A program made the translations under genes and the position numbers. A DNA stretch of 55,229 nucleotides from DATKPC01 sp035524275 (GTDB lineage: Bacteria; Pseudomonadota; Gammaproteobacteria; Burkholderiales; Burkholderiaceae_F), in the NCBI GenBank assembly GCA_035524275.1, contig DATKPC010000103.1, positions 1-55,229 of the forward strand. Reading direction: 5' to 3'. Within the stretch, counting starts at the first letter, position 1. Each line of letters opens with the position of its first letter. This document shows, in pieces, positions 20,181 through 32,443 of this stretch. The notes beneath the pieces were generated by a model that made no database searches, had not been told where the DNA came from, and saw only the letters and a program-made list of their open reading frames with translations.

Positions 20181-21331
20181 AGCCGGGGCCTGCCGTGGCC
20201 CCGCTCGACGCGCGCCTTTCCGCCCGCCTCGCGGGATTCGCCGGTTTCCTGAGGGCGAACGGCTTCGCGATCGGCGGCGGCGACGCGACGGACGTCGTGC
20301 GGGCCGCGCGTGCCGCGGGCGTCCTCGATCGGGACGTGCTGCGCTGGAATCTCAAGGCGCTGCTGTGCGGCCGAAGCGAGGAGTGGCGCCGCTACGATGC
20401 GCTGTTCGATGCCTGGTTCCTGCCGCCGAACCGCTGGCAGGCGCCGCAGCGCCGCGCGGTCGACGACGTTCGCCGCGACGGGCTCGACGCGGATGCCGGC
20501 GTCGAGCCCGCCGGCGGCGACTCGCCGCCGCGCGACGACGACGCACGGCCGCGACGTGCCGCGAGCGCGCGCCATCGCGACGGGACCGCGGACTTCCGCG
20601 ACCTCGCGGCGCGCGAGCACGCGGTCGACGTCGAGATGCTGATGCGGCGCTTCGCGCGGCAGGTCAAGCGGATCCGCCTGCGCCGCGACTCGATGGCGCC
20701 GCGCGGACGGCGCCTCGCGCTGCCGACGACGATCCGCCGCAGCATCGCGAGCGGCGGGACGCCGCTGCGTCTCGCGTGGACCGACCGCCGGCGGGTGCAG
20801 CCGCGCCTCGTCTGGCTGATCGACGTCAGCCGCTCGATGGCGCCCTACAGCTTCTTCCACCTGCGCCTGGCACGCGCGCTGGCGGCCGAGCGCAGCGATG
20901 TCCACAGTTTCATCTTCCATACGCGGGTGACCGCGGTCTCGCAGGCGCTGCACGACCCGGACCCGTGGCGGGCCCAGGAGCGCCTGCACCTCGTCGCGCA
21001 GGGGTGGGCCGGCGGAACGCGAATCGGCGACAGCCTGGCGGAGTTCAACCGCGCGCACGCCCCGCGGCTCGTCCACCGGCGCACCGCGGTGATCATCGTC
21101 AGCGACGGCTACGACACCGGGGATCCGGCGCGGCTCGCGGCCGCGTTGCAGCAGCTGCGCCGCCGCGCCCGGCGGATCGCGTGGATCAATCCGCTCGCCG
21201 GGCGCCCCGGCTGGGAGCCGACCTGCCTGGGCATGCAGGCGGCGCTGCCGCACCTGGACGTGCTCGCCGCTGGCGCCGACCTGGCGTCGATCCGCGCGGC
21301 GCTGCCGCGGCTGATCGAGGGTTTGCGCTGA
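20174..21331 (+). CDS. coxE: CoxE, VWA-domain protein
   Basis: A 385-residue protein of the CoxE family. The N-terminal half is helical and Arg-rich with an Asp/Pro-rich insert (about 115-150). The C-terminal half is a von Willebrand A domain with the MIDAS motif DVSRS (WLIDVSRSMAPYS), a second metal-loop residue in GGTRIGDSL and VIIVSDGYDTGD. With CoxD it forms a MoxR/VWA pair for maturation of the Mo-Cu site. The ATG at 20174 overlaps the coxD stop by seven bases. Confidence 0.92.
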   Translation: MLKPGPAVAPLDARLSARLAGFAGFLRANGFAIGGGDATDVVRAARAAGVLDRDVLRWNLKALLCGRSEEWRRYDALFDAWFLPPNRWQAPQRRAVDDVRRDGLDADAGVEPAGGDSPPRDDDARPRRAASARHRDGTADFRDLAAREHAVDVEMLMRRFARQVKRIRLRRDSMAPRGRRLALPTTIRRSIASGGTPLRLAWTDRRRVQPRLVWLIDVSRSMAPYSFFHLRLARALAAERSDVHSFIFHTRVTAVSQALHDPDPWRAQERLHLVAQGWAGGTRIGDSLAEFNRAHAPRLVHRRTAVIIVSDGYDTGDPARLAAALQQLRRRARRIAWINPLAGRPGWEPTCLGMQAALPHLDVLAAGADLASIRAALPRLIEGLR

Positions 21332-21393
21332 CATGTCGACGGACCGGCGCGGCGCAGCCGCGCGGACCCCGGACGGCGCGGAGGATTGACCGG

Positions 21394-22092
21394 ATGGGTT
21401 GCCTGCTGAAGGGGAATCGCGGCCTGTACAGCCGGATGACGATCGGCGCCGTCCTGCTTGCAGCCGGCGCGGGGTCGCGGCTGGGCGGCCGACCGAAGGC
21501 GCTGCTGGAGCTGGGCGGCGTGCCGCTGATCCTGCGGCAGCTGGTCGCGCTGTCCGGCGCCGGGGTCGACGAGGTCGCCGTCGTCCTCGGCCACCACGCC
21601 GACGCGATCGAAGCCGCGGTCCGCCCGTTTCCGATCACGCTGGCGCGCAATCCGGCGCCCGACGACGGACAGGCCGGGTCGGTCCGCGTCGGGCTGCAGG
21701 CGCTTTCGCCGGCGCTCGATGCGGTGATCGTCGCGCTCGCCGACCAGCCGCTGATCGACGCGCAAGACATCACGGCGCTCATCGGCGCCTTCAAGAAGCG
21801 CGGCGAGGCGGCCATGGTCGTGCCGAGCGTCCGCGATCCGGCCGGCGCGAACGTCCCCGGCAACCCGATCATCTTCGACGCGGCGTTGCGCGACGCCTGG
21901 CTCGGCGGTGCCGCGGACCTCGCGTGCCGCCGCTGGCGCGCCGCGAACCCGGACAAGGTCGGCTGGTTCGAGACGGACAACACGCGCTACCGGATCGACA
22001 TCGACGCGCCGCAGGACCTGGATCGCTTCGCGGAACTGACCGGACATCGCCTCGCCTGGCCGCCGGCATGGACGGCCGCGAAGAGCGGCTGA
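21394..22092 (+). CDS. Nucleotidyltransferase, MocA/MobA-like (molybdopterin cytidylyltransferase type)
   Basis: A 232-residue protein with the NTP-binding loop LLAAGAGSRLGGRPK, VALADQPLID (metal-binding Asp) and a C-terminal DIDAPQDLDRF, as in MocA/MobA transferases. CO dehydrogenase uses molybdopterin cytosine dinucleotide, so a CTP-specific MocA role is the logical reading; the nucleotide preference cannot be read directly. GGAGG at 21380-21384 favours the ATG at 21394 over an internal ATG at 21436. It is 62 bp after coxE on the same strand and 7 bp before the next gene. Confidence 0.87.
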   Translation: MGCLLKGNRGLYSRMTIGAVLLAAGAGSRLGGRPKALLELGGVPLILRQLVALSGAGVDEVAVVLGHHADAIEAAVRPFPITLARNPAPDDGQAGSVRVGLQALSPALDAVIVALADQPLIDAQDITALIGAFKKRGEAAMVVPSVRDPAGANVPGNPIIFDAALRDAWLGGAADLACRRWRAANPDKVGWFETDNTRYRIDIDAPQDLDRFAELTGHRLAWPPAWTAAKSG

Positions 22093-22099
22093 CGACGAC

Positions 22100-23287
22100 G
22101 TGGCGGCGCTGCCGGCATCGACCCTCCCGCTGTCGCGCGCCTGCGCCTGGGCGCTGCTCGTCGGTGGCTGGATCGGGATCGGCAGCCTCGCGCTTCAACT
22201 CGCGCCGAGTGCCTGGCTCGCCTTCGGGCTGGTCGCCGCGTGGCTCGTCGGTCTCGGCGCGGCGGCGCGGCTCGGGACGCGCCGCGGCATGCCATCGTCG
22301 GTCCGCGCGGTGGCGCTGGTCGCCGCGACGGGCGCCACCGCCGCGTCGCTCCTTGCCGCGGTCGAGGGCGGCGGCGTCGTGGCGCTGCTGGTGGCGATCG
22401 TCGGCTGGGCGGCGATGACCGCACTGGCATCCGGTGTCGTGCGCGGCCTGCGGCTGGCACGGTCGACCGCCCCGGCACCGCCGGTGGCCGCGGCGACCGT
22501 GGGAGCGCTTGCGGCGGCTGCCGCGATCGGCGATCCGGGACAGTTCGCGGCGCTCGGCGAACGCCTCGCGCTGTTCGTCGGAGCCGGCGGCCTGCTTCTC
22601 CTGGTCCTGCAGCGCGGGATCGTCGACAGTCCGCGAGGCGCGGGCTGCCGTGCCGGACTGTTCGACTGCTCGCTGCCGGCGTGGCCACCGGGTGCCTGGG
22701 GCGAACCGCAGCAGTGGCCGGCGCTGTTCGCCGGCCTCGGGATGCTGCCGATGATGGCCGCGTTGCCGCTGATGGCCGAATGGTGCCGCGCGCGTTCCGT
22801 GCCGCCCCAGGCGCTCGTCGTGCTGCACGTCGCCTCGATGTTCGTTCCGGCCCTGCTGGCGCGGCGCGCGATCGCCGTGGCGACGCCGCGCGCGCTGGCG
22901 GTCGCGTGCACCGTGCTGCTGGTGGCCGGTGCCGCGTGCGCCGTGCGATGGGCGGCACCGTTCGACCTGCTGGCGCCCGCCGCGCTGCAGGGCGCCGCCT
23001 GGGGAATGGCGTGGAGCGGCCAGCTCTGGTCGCCGACGCGGCGCGCGCGCCAGGGGGCTTCGCCGCTGCGCGCCGCGATCGGCTACGCGGCCTGCACGCT
23101 GGCCTACGGCGCGATCGTCGACCGCTTCGGGCCCGCGGGCATCGTCGGCGTCCACGTCGCGCTCGCCGTGGCCGCGTCCTGCGCCTGGGTGCTGGTCGCG
23201 ATCGCGGTCGCCGCGCGGCGCGGCGCGCGGGCCGGCGACCGGCCGACGGCGCCGGATGCGCCGATCATGCCGCCGCCGGGCGCGTAG
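22100..23287 (+). CDS. 12-TM membrane protein of the cox operon, MFS-like, function unknown
   Basis: A 395-residue protein that begins with GTG seven bases after the nucleotidyltransferase stop. Twelve hydrophobic segments can be counted, six on each side of a short polar middle (VDSPRGAGCRAGLFDCSLP), which resembles the 6+6 layout of the major facilitator superfamily, though no MFS loop signature is seen. The C-terminal tail is Pro/Arg-rich. It is not CoxB, C, H or K, which carry MHYT or other features. Its place at the end of the cox operon suggests a role in CO metabolism, cofactor or metal supply, or regulation; nothing in the sequence decides. Confidence 0.7.
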   Translation: MAALPASTLPLSRACAWALLVGGWIGIGSLALQLAPSAWLAFGLVAAWLVGLGAAARLGTRRGMPSSVRAVALVAATGATAASLLAAVEGGGVVALLVAIVGWAAMTALASGVVRGLRLARSTAPAPPVAAATVGALAAAAAIGDPGQFAALGERLALFVGAGGLLLLVLQRGIVDSPRGAGCRAGLFDCSLPAWPPGAWGEPQQWPALFAGLGMLPMMAALPLMAEWCRARSVPPQALVVLHVASMFVPALLARRAIAVATPRALAVACTVLLVAGAACAVRWAAPFDLLAPAALQGAAWGMAWSGQLWSPTRRARQGASPLRAAIGYAACTLAYGAIVDRFGPAGIVGVHVALAVAASCAWVLVAIAVAARRGARAGDRPTAPDAPIMPPPGA

Positions 23288-23325
23288 TATCCGAAGCGGC
23301 TGCGTTTCCGCGGCGCGCCCACGGC

Positions 23326-24150
23326 ATGAAGATCCTCCTGCTGTCCGATCTGCACCTGGAGTTCGCGGGCAACCGCGACTTCGTTCCCGCGCCCGCGGCG
23401 GTCGACGCCTGCGACGTCATCGTGCTGGCCGGCGACATCCACAACGGGCCCCTCGGCATCGAATGGGCGGCGCGCGCCTTCCCGCGGCGCCCGGTCGTCT
23501 ACGTCGCCGGCAACCACGAGTACTACGAATCGGACTGGGCGTCGACACGCGCGGCGTTGCGGACGGCCGCCGCCGCCAGCGCCAACGTGCGGCTGCTGGA
23601 CGACGGCGTCACGCTCGTGGGCGGCGTCCGCTTCCTCGGCGCGACGCTGTGGACGGACTTCGCGCTTTTCGGTGCCGCCGAGCGCGCCCGCTGCGAGGCG
23701 GCGGCGACGGAGTTCATCGCCGACTTTCGCCTGATCCGTCGCGCGCCCGAGGCCGCCGCTTCGGATGCGGCCGCCGCCGCTCCGGTCAGCCTGCCGCTGT
23801 TCACGACCGGCGATTCGATCCGGCTCCACGAGGCCTCGCGGGCGTTCCTGGAGGCGGAACTCGCGCGGCCGTTCGCCGGACCGACCGTCGTCGTGACGCA
23901 TCACCTGCCGTCGGCGCGCTCGAATGCGGAGCGGTTCCGCACGCTGGCGACCTCGGCCGCGTTCGCGAGCGTCCTCGACGACCTCGTCGTGCGCGGCCGC
24001 GCGGCCGCGTGGCTGCATGGCCATACGCACGACAGCTTCGACTACCGGCTCGGTGCCACGCGGATCGTCTGCAACCCGATGGGCTATCCGCGCCGCAGCG
24101 GTGGCAAGGAGAACGCGAACTTCGATCCGGGGCTGATCGTCGAGGTGTAG
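23326..24150 (+). CDS. Metallophosphoesterase (calcineurin-like)
   Basis: A 274-residue cytoplasmic protein with the five metallophosphatase boxes in order: LLSDLHLEF (7-13), VLAGDIHNG, VAGNHEYYES, VVTHHLPS and LHGHTHDSFDY, giving the full set of Asp/His/Asn metal ligands for a two-metal site. An Ala-rich insert of about 15 residues (AAASDAAAAAP) interrupts the middle. The substrate is unknown. It follows the cox membrane protein by 38 bp on the same strand and could be co-transcribed, but no functional link is evident. Confidence 0.88.
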   Translation: MKILLLSDLHLEFAGNRDFVPAPAAVDACDVIVLAGDIHNGPLGIEWAARAFPRRPVVYVAGNHEYYESDWASTRAALRTAAAASANVRLLDDGVTLVGGVRFLGATLWTDFALFGAAERARCEAAATEFIADFRLIRRAPEAAASDAAAAAPVSLPLFTTGDSIRLHEASRAFLEAELARPFAGPTVVVTHHLPSARSNAERFRTLATSAAFASVLDDLVVRGRAAAWLHGHTHDSFDYRLGATRIVCNPMGYPRRSGGKENANFDPGLIVEV

Positions 24151-24172
24151 CGGCCCGCGCCGCCGGACGACA

Positions 24173-24790
24173 TCAGTCCGGCGACGACGTGTCGCCACCT
24201 TCCCACGGCGGCGCGACCTCGCCGGCACCGGCGTCGCCGGCCGTGCGCGGCCACGGGTCGTGGTCATCGAGGCCGAGGATGTAGTCCGCCTCCAGGTCGC
24301 CGACGTAGTACTGGTCGTTGATGAACGGCGATGCGCCCCACTGCGGCGGCCACATCCGCCAGACGCGCCTCGGCATCCGCGCGAAGAGCATCGCCGCCGT
24401 CACGGTCGCCTCGCGATAGCCGAGCGTCGGCGTCGGGCGGCGCGGGCGCGTCCGCAGCCAGTCGTAGGCGAGCACCGCCCGGCGGCAGTACTGGTACCCC
24501 GCGAGGACGAGGCCGAGGCGCGTGACGCGGCTGCCGCCATCCTCGTCGCCGAGCGTGGCGCGGCGCTCGACCGGACCGAGGCAGACCAGGCGCGCGACGG
24601 CCATCTCCTGCGCGCGGGCCCAGTCCAGGAAATTGACGCAGCGCTCGCGCGTTCGAAGCATGTCGTTCAGCTGCGCGATGCGGCTGCGCGAGAGGCCGAG
24701 GTCGATGAATTCGCGCGCGTGCCCGATCGCCTCGTGGCGATAGACCTCGAGGCGCGCATCGGCACCGTCGTCCACGCTGGAAGGAAGCAT
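24173..24790 (-). CDS. Hypothetical protein, His/Trp-rich
   Basis: A 205-residue protein I do not recognise. It has no signal peptide or membrane helix. The middle is helical and Arg-rich (DLGLSRSRIAQLNDMLRTRE); the second half is aromatic (RRVWRMWPPQWGASPF, NDQYYVGDLEADYILGLDD) and ends with an acidic, Pro/Gly-rich tail. Third-position GC is high throughout and it fills a gap between a plus-strand gene and a minus-strand gene, so it is probably real. It is convergent with the metallophosphoesterase (22 bp) and downstream of the sensor kinase, from which it is separated by 86 bp. Confidence 0.6.
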   Translation of the reverse strand: MLPSSVDDGADARLEVYRHEAIGHAREFIDLGLSRSRIAQLNDMLRTRERCVNFLDWARAQEMAVARLVCLGPVERRATLGDEDGGSRVTRLGLVLAGYQYCRRAVLAYDWLRTRPRRPTPTLGYREATVTAAMLFARMPRRVWRMWPPQWGASPFINDQYYVGDLEADYILGLDDHDPWPRTAGDAGAGEVAPPWEGGDTSSPD

Positions 24791-24876
24791 CCCGGCCCTC
24801 GGTGCCCCGCGCCCGGATGCACATCGTTGCGTTGCCCGTCGGGCGGCGGCACCCGATTAGAACTCCGCCGGCGGGC

Positions 24877-28050
<3,174 letters not shown>

Positions 28051-28112
28051 GTTGCGCGATCGCTCGTCCGACAGGGCAAGGCCATGCGCTTGCCCCTGAG
28101 TCTGTCAAGGTT

Positions 28113-28152
28113 ACCCCGGACGTCTGGGCCGTGATCGGCCGGCGTCCGGGGT
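28113..28152. terminator. Two-tier stem-loop between the Ehr operon and the sensor kinase
   Basis: ACCCCGGACG (28113-28122) pairs perfectly with CGTCCGGGGT (28143-28152), with an inner GGCCG/CGGCC stem around a TGAT loop. TTTT follows on the plus strand; on the minus strand, where the neighbouring genes are read, there is no T-run. It is probably a barrier between the two minus-strand units, possibly a weak or rho-assisted terminator. Confidence 0.45.
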
Positions 28153-28210
28153 TTTAGCCTCCCTTTTGTTCCGCGGGGTTCGCGTCGTGGCGCGCTGCAC
28201 CGCAGCGACG

Positions 28211-28762
28211 TTACCCGCCGCCGCGCGCCGCCTCGGCGTCGGCACGTCCGGTGTGGCGGGTTGATACCGCCGCCAGGATGCCGCGCAGCAGGTCGCGCGG
28301 CGGCGGCGGGCAGCCGGGAATCGCGACGTCGACCGGGATCACGTGGGCGATCCGCCCGCGGCAGGCGTAGCTCTCGCCGAACACGCCGCCATCGCAGCCG
28401 CAGTCGCCGACGGCGACCACCAGCACGGGCTGCGGCGCCGCATCGTAGGTCCGGCGCAGCGCGGCCTCCATGTGGCGCGAGACCGGCCCGGTCACCAGGA
28501 GCATGTCGGCGTGCCGCGGGCTCGCGACGAAGCGGATCCCGAGGCCTTCGAGGTTGTAGTACGGATTGTTCAGCGCGTGGATCTCGAGCTCGCAGCCGTT
28601 GCACGAGCCGGCGTCGACCTGCCGGATCGAGAGCGCGCGGCCGACGATGGCGAGCAGCTCGCCGCGGATCCGCGCCTCGTCGCGCCGCCAGGCCTCGTTC
28701 GCCTCCGGCGCGGGCTCGGTCACCAGCCCGACGCGGGCCACCTGTCGCAACAGCTGCCACAT
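28211..28762 (-). CDS. Ehr complex small subunit (HyfI/NuoB-like, [4Fe-4S])
   Basis: A 183-residue relative of HyfI/HycG/NuoB. The four cluster ligands are present: SCNGCE, GDCGCDGG and PGCPPPP, so an N2-type [4Fe-4S] cluster should be bound. It would receive electrons in the cytoplasmic arm and pass them toward the large subunit and the membrane. It is the last gene of the operon and its ATG shares one base with the stop of the large-subunit gene. The tail ADAEAARGGG is unstructured. No hydrogenase maturation genes follow. Confidence 0.88.
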   Translation of the reverse strand: MWQLLRQVARVGLVTEPAPEANEAWRRDEARIRGELLAIVGRALSIRQVDAGSCNGCELEIHALNNPYYNLEGLGIRFVASPRHADMLLVTGPVSRHMEAALRRTYDAAPQPVLVVAVGDCGCDGGVFGESYACRGRIAHVIPVDVAIPGCPPPPRDLLRGILAAVSTRHTGRADAEAARGGG

Positions 28763-30324
28763 CAGAGATCGTGTCCGGAATAGCTGAGGTTGAAGGATTT
28801 GTTGATCAGCGGGAAGTCGGGGACGATGTTGTCGATCACCGCATGCTCCAGCACCGGCCAGTTGCGCCACGACGGATCGCTGAGGTGGCAGCGCCGGATC
28901 GCTCCCGACGGCGCGAGTTGAAGCGCGACGAGGATCTCGCCGCGCCAGCCCTCGACCCATCCGGCGCCGGCGCCGGCGCGCCCGATGTCGCCGACCGTCG
29001 CGAGCCGCGCGCCCTGCGGCAGCCCGCGCGCGATGTCGCGAATCAGCTGCAGCGACGATCGCAGCTCCGCGAACCGGACTTCGGCGCGGGCCGCGACGTC
29101 GCCGGCCGCGGCACTCGCGGCGCGCACCGCGAGCCGGTCGTAGGGCGGATGCGGATGGTCCGCGCGCAGGTCGCGCGCGATGCCGCTCGCGCGCCCCGCC
29201 AGCCCACAGAGGCCCAGCCGGGTCGCCAGCGGCGTCGCGACGCGACCGGTGCCGATGAACCGGTCCTGCAGCCCCGGATGCTCCTCGAAGATCGCATGCA
29301 GCCGCTCGACCTGCGGCTCCAGCGCATCGCATTGGGCGGCGAGGCGAGCGGCGGCGGCGGCGTCGAGGTCGACGCAGGTGCCGCCCGGCACGATGCGGTC
29401 CATCAGCAGCCGATGCCCGAACAGTTCGCCGTTGAGGCGCAGCCAGTCCTCCCTGAGCCGCGAGAATTGGGCCAGGCCGAACGCCAGCGCGACGTCGTTG
29501 GCCAGCGCGCCGAGGTCGCCGAGGTGGTTGGCAACCCGCTCGCGCTCCAGCAGCAGGCCGCGCAGCCAGGCGGCGCGATCCGGGACGGCGACGCCGGTCG
29601 CCGCCTCCAGCGCCATGCAGGTGGCCCACGCGTAGGCCACCGTCGAGTCGCCGCAGGCGCGCCCCGCGATGCGGTGCGCATCGAGCGGCGCGGTGCGTTC
29701 CATCAGCTGCTCGATTCCCTTGTGCACGTAGCCGAGGCGTTCTTCGAGCCGCAGGACCTTTTCGCCGACGACCGAGAACCGGAAATGACCCGGCTCGATG
29801 ATGCCGGCATGCACCGGCCCGACCGCGATCTCGTGGACGCCGTCGCCTTCGACGGTGACGAAGCGGTAGGGCTCCGGCTTCGCCGCCGGGACCGGCGCTG
29901 ATGACTCGCCTTCGCCGCGGCGCAGCGGGAAATAGCCGGCGGGCCACGCGTCATGCCGCAGCCAGGGCCGCTGGTCGGCGCTGCCGGCGGCGACGACGCC
30001 GGCCAGGTCGCGCGCCGCGCGCTGCATCCGGAGCGCCGCTGGGAAAAGCCGTGACACGTCCGGGTAGTCCGGATGCGAGGGCGCGAGCGCGAGCGTGATC
30101 CACGCGAGGCCGCCGGCGAACGCATAGGCCGCATGGACCGCCGGATCGCCTCCTTCCGTCGTTCCGCCCCACAGCGCGACGAGGCGTCCGCTGGCGCGGG
30201 CCGCTTCGGCCGCCGCCGTCCACTCCGCGGCGTCGACCGTGGCGCGCCCGATCGGCAGCGGCGCGTCCGTCGCCTCGAGCGCGATCGCGAGGCCGTCGAT
30301 GCGGTCGAAGCGGGGCGCCGGCAT
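28762..30324 (-). CDS. Ehr complex large subunit (HyfG/NuoCD-like) lacking NiFe ligands
   Basis: A 520-residue fusion: residues 1-170 resemble the NuoC/HycE N-terminal 30-kDa part and the rest the NuoD/hydrogenase large subunit (EIAVGPVHAGIIEPGHFRFS, LGYVHKGIEQLM). In group 4 hydrogenases nickel is held by RxCGxC and a C-terminal DPCxxC. Here the first reads HRIAGRACGDS and the second DPSWRNW, so the NiFe centre cannot form. The protein therefore belongs to the energy-converting-hydrogenase-related (Ehr) group and not to the hydrogenases. Its ATG overlaps the HyfF-like stop, and the reading frame is intact and GC3-rich, so it is not a decaying gene. Confidence 0.88.
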   Translation of the reverse strand: MPAPRFDRIDGLAIALEATDAPLPIGRATVDAAEWTAAAEAARASGRLVALWGGTTEGGDPAVHAAYAFAGGLAWITLALAPSHPDYPDVSRLFPAALRMQRAARDLAGVVAAGSADQRPWLRHDAWPAGYFPLRRGEGESSAPVPAAKPEPYRFVTVEGDGVHEIAVGPVHAGIIEPGHFRFSVVGEKVLRLEERLGYVHKGIEQLMERTAPLDAHRIAGRACGDSTVAYAWATCMALEAATGVAVPDRAAWLRGLLLERERVANHLGDLGALANDVALAFGLAQFSRLREDWLRLNGELFGHRLLMDRIVPGGTCVDLDAAAAARLAAQCDALEPQVERLHAIFEEHPGLQDRFIGTGRVATPLATRLGLCGLAGRASGIARDLRADHPHPPYDRLAVRAASAAAGDVAARAEVRFAELRSSLQLIRDIARGLPQGARLATVGDIGRAGAGAGWVEGWRGEILVALQLAPSGAIRRCHLSDPSWRNWPVLEHAVIDNIVPDFPLINKSFNLSYSGHDL

Positions 30325-31790
30325 CAGGAACCTCCGATCAGCTGCGCGGCGCTGCGCCACCATGCGCCGAGGTACGGCGGGACGTAGAGTCCCAGCATCA
30401 GCGCGAGGCCGAGGTGGACGAAGATCGGCAGCAGCGCCGGCGCGTGCGGCAACGCGCGAACGCTGGGCTCGCCGAAGGCCATTTCCTGCACCTTCGAGAA
30501 CACCGCCGCGAACGCGACCGCGAGCGCGAGCAGCAGCAGCGGCGCCGCCCACGGCAGCTCGCGCATCGTGGTCGTCAGGATCAGGAACTCGCTCGCGAAG
30601 ACGCCGAAGGGCGGCATGCCGAGGATCGCGACGGTGCCGACGACGAGCCCCCAGCCGACGGTCGGGTTCGACTTCACGAGGCCGCGGATGGACTCCATCA
30701 GCTGCGTTCCGGCCTTCTGCGCCGCATGTCCGGCCGCGAAGAAGATCGACGACTTGACCAGCGAATGCACGGTCATGTGCAGCAGGCCGGCGAACGTCGC
30801 GACCGGGCCGCCGATCCCGAAGGCGAACGTCATCAGGCCCATGTGCTCGATCGACGAGTACGCGAAGAGCCGCTTGATGTCGCGCTGTCGCATCAGGAAG
30901 AACGACGCGCTGACGACCGACAGCAGTCCGAAGCCGACCATCAGGCTGCCGGCGAGGTGGTTGTGCAGCGCGCCGTCGGCAAGGACCTTGCTGCGCAGCA
31001 CCGCATAGAGCGCGACGTTCAGCAGGAGCCCGGAGAGGACCGCGGAGATCGGCGTCGGGCCTTCGGCGTGGGCATCCGGCAGCCAGTTGTGCACCGGGAC
31101 GAGGCCGACCTTCGTGCCGTAGCCGAGCATCAGGAAGACGAACGCGAGCGAAAGGATGTTCGGTTCCAGGCGGTCCTTGACGGCCTCCAGGTTGCTCCAC
31201 AGCAGCGCGCCGCCGCCGGGCCCGATGACCCGCTCGGCGGCGAGGAACAGCAGGATCGTCCCGAACAGCGCCTGCGCGATGCCGACCCCGCAGAGGATGA
31301 AGTATTTCCACGCGGCTTCGAGGCTGGCGGCGGTCCGGTAGACGCTCACCAGCAGCACGGTCGCCAGCGTCGCGGCCTCCATGGCGACCCACAGGATGCC
31401 GACGTTGTTCGTCGTCAGCGCCAGCAGCATCGTGAACGTGAAGAGCTGGTACATGCTGTGGTAGAGGCGCATCCGCGGCGGCGTCATGCGCCCGTGGTCC
31501 TGCTCGATGCGCATGTAGGGGATCGAGAACAGCGCCGTCGTCAGGCCGACGAAGGCGGTCAGCGCGACCAGGAAGACGTTGAGCGGGTCGATCAGGAAGG
31601 CCTGCCCGAAATGGAAGCCCGGGCCGTCGGCGACGACGCGCGCGACGAGCGCCGCGGCGGCCGCCAGCGTCGCGGCGCTGAAGCCGGCGTTGACGGCCGC
31701 AGCGGCGCGGCGCGCGCCGATCACGCCGAGCGTCGCGGCGCCGGCGAGCGGGATGGCGAGGAGGACGGCGAGGCCGTCGATCTCATTCAT
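30324..31790 (-). CDS. Ehr complex antiporter-like subunit (HyfF/NuoN type)
   Basis: A 488-residue protein with about 14 membrane helices of the Mrp/NuoLMN proton-translocating family. Key charged residues are in place: Glu in WVAMEAATL, Lys in GYGTKVGLVPVHNWLPDAH, His/Lys in HSLVKSSIFF and the broken-helix segment DIKRLFAYSSIEHMG. It should form one ion channel of the membrane arm. Its stop overlaps the large-subunit start by three bases and its start overlaps the HyfE-like gene by eight, so it is coupled on both sides. Confidence 0.93.
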   Translation of the reverse strand: MNEIDGLAVLLAIPLAGAATLGVIGARRAAAAVNAGFSAATLAAAAALVARVVADGPGFHFGQAFLIDPLNVFLVALTAFVGLTTALFSIPYMRIEQDHGRMTPPRMRLYHSMYQLFTFTMLLALTTNNVGILWVAMEAATLATVLLVSVYRTAASLEAAWKYFILCGVGIAQALFGTILLFLAAERVIGPGGGALLWSNLEAVKDRLEPNILSLAFVFLMLGYGTKVGLVPVHNWLPDAHAEGPTPISAVLSGLLLNVALYAVLRSKVLADGALHNHLAGSLMVGFGLLSVVSASFFLMRQRDIKRLFAYSSIEHMGLMTFAFGIGGPVATFAGLLHMTVHSLVKSSIFFAAGHAAQKAGTQLMESIRGLVKSNPTVGWGLVVGTVAILGMPPFGVFASEFLILTTTMRELPWAAPLLLLALAVAFAAVFSKVQEMAFGEPSVRALPHAPALLPIFVHLGLALMLGLYVPPYLGAWWRSAAQLIGGS

Positions 31791-32400
31791 CCTTCAGCCT
31801 CTCGAGGTGCTGGATGTCGAGGCTGTCGAACTGTTCGCGGATCTGGAACATGAAGACGCCGAGGATCAGCAGCCCGACGAGGACGTCGAGCGCGATGCCG
31901 AGCTCGACGACCATCGGCATGCCGTAGGTCGCCGCGGTGGCGGCGAAGAACAGCGCGTTTTCCATCGACAGGAAGCCGATCACCTGCGGCACCGCCTTCG
32001 CCCGCGTGATCATCATCATGAACGACAGCAGCACGCACGCCAGCGCGATGCCGAGCGAGCCGCCGGCCACCGACGAGGTCAGGCGGGCGATCGGCGCCGC
32101 GAGGTTGAAGGAGAAGACGACGAGCACGATCCCGATCAGCATCGTCGTCGGGATGTTGATGAGGGTCTCGACGTCCCACTTGACGTCGAGGCGGTCGATC
32201 AGCCGGTGCAGCGCCACCGGCAGCGCGACGACCTTCAGCAGCAGCGTGACGAGCGCCGAGAAGAACAGGTGCGGCTGTCCGGTCGCGCGCGCGACGAGCG
32301 CGGTGGCCAGCGCCAGCGCCAGGCCCTGCAGCGTGAAGAGCCGGATCAGCAGCAGCACGCGGCGCTGCGACAGCATCGCGAAGGCGAGCAGCAGCAGCAC
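31783..32400 (-). CDS. Ehr complex membrane subunit (HyfE/NuoK-like)
   Basis: A HyfE-like protein with six or seven helices (LLLLAFAML, LGIALACVLLSFMMMI, VVELGIALDVLVGLLILG) including the acidic residues that NuoK-type subunits use for proton movement. The first standard start is GTG at 32400, giving 205 residues, but no ribosome binding site precedes it and the frame extends upstream with a hydrophobic stretch (DALLPQLINLLAAV). A GGGAG at 32449-32453 stands six bases before an ATC codon (32440-32442) that would give 219 residues, nearer to E. coli HyfE (216). The true start is therefore uncertain. Confidence 0.85.
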   Translation of the reverse strand: MLLLLAFAMLSQRRVLLLIRLFTLQGLALALATALVARATGQPHLFFSALVTLLLKVVALPVALHRLIDRLDVKWDVETLINIPTTMLIGIVLVVFSFNLAAPIARLTSSVAGGSLGIALACVLLSFMMMITRAKAVPQVIGFLSMENALFFAATAATYGMPMVVELGIALDVLVGLLILGVFMFQIREQFDSLDIQHLERLKDE

Positions 32401-32443
32401 CGCGGCGAGCAGGTTGATCAGCTGGGGCAGCAGCGCGTCGATC

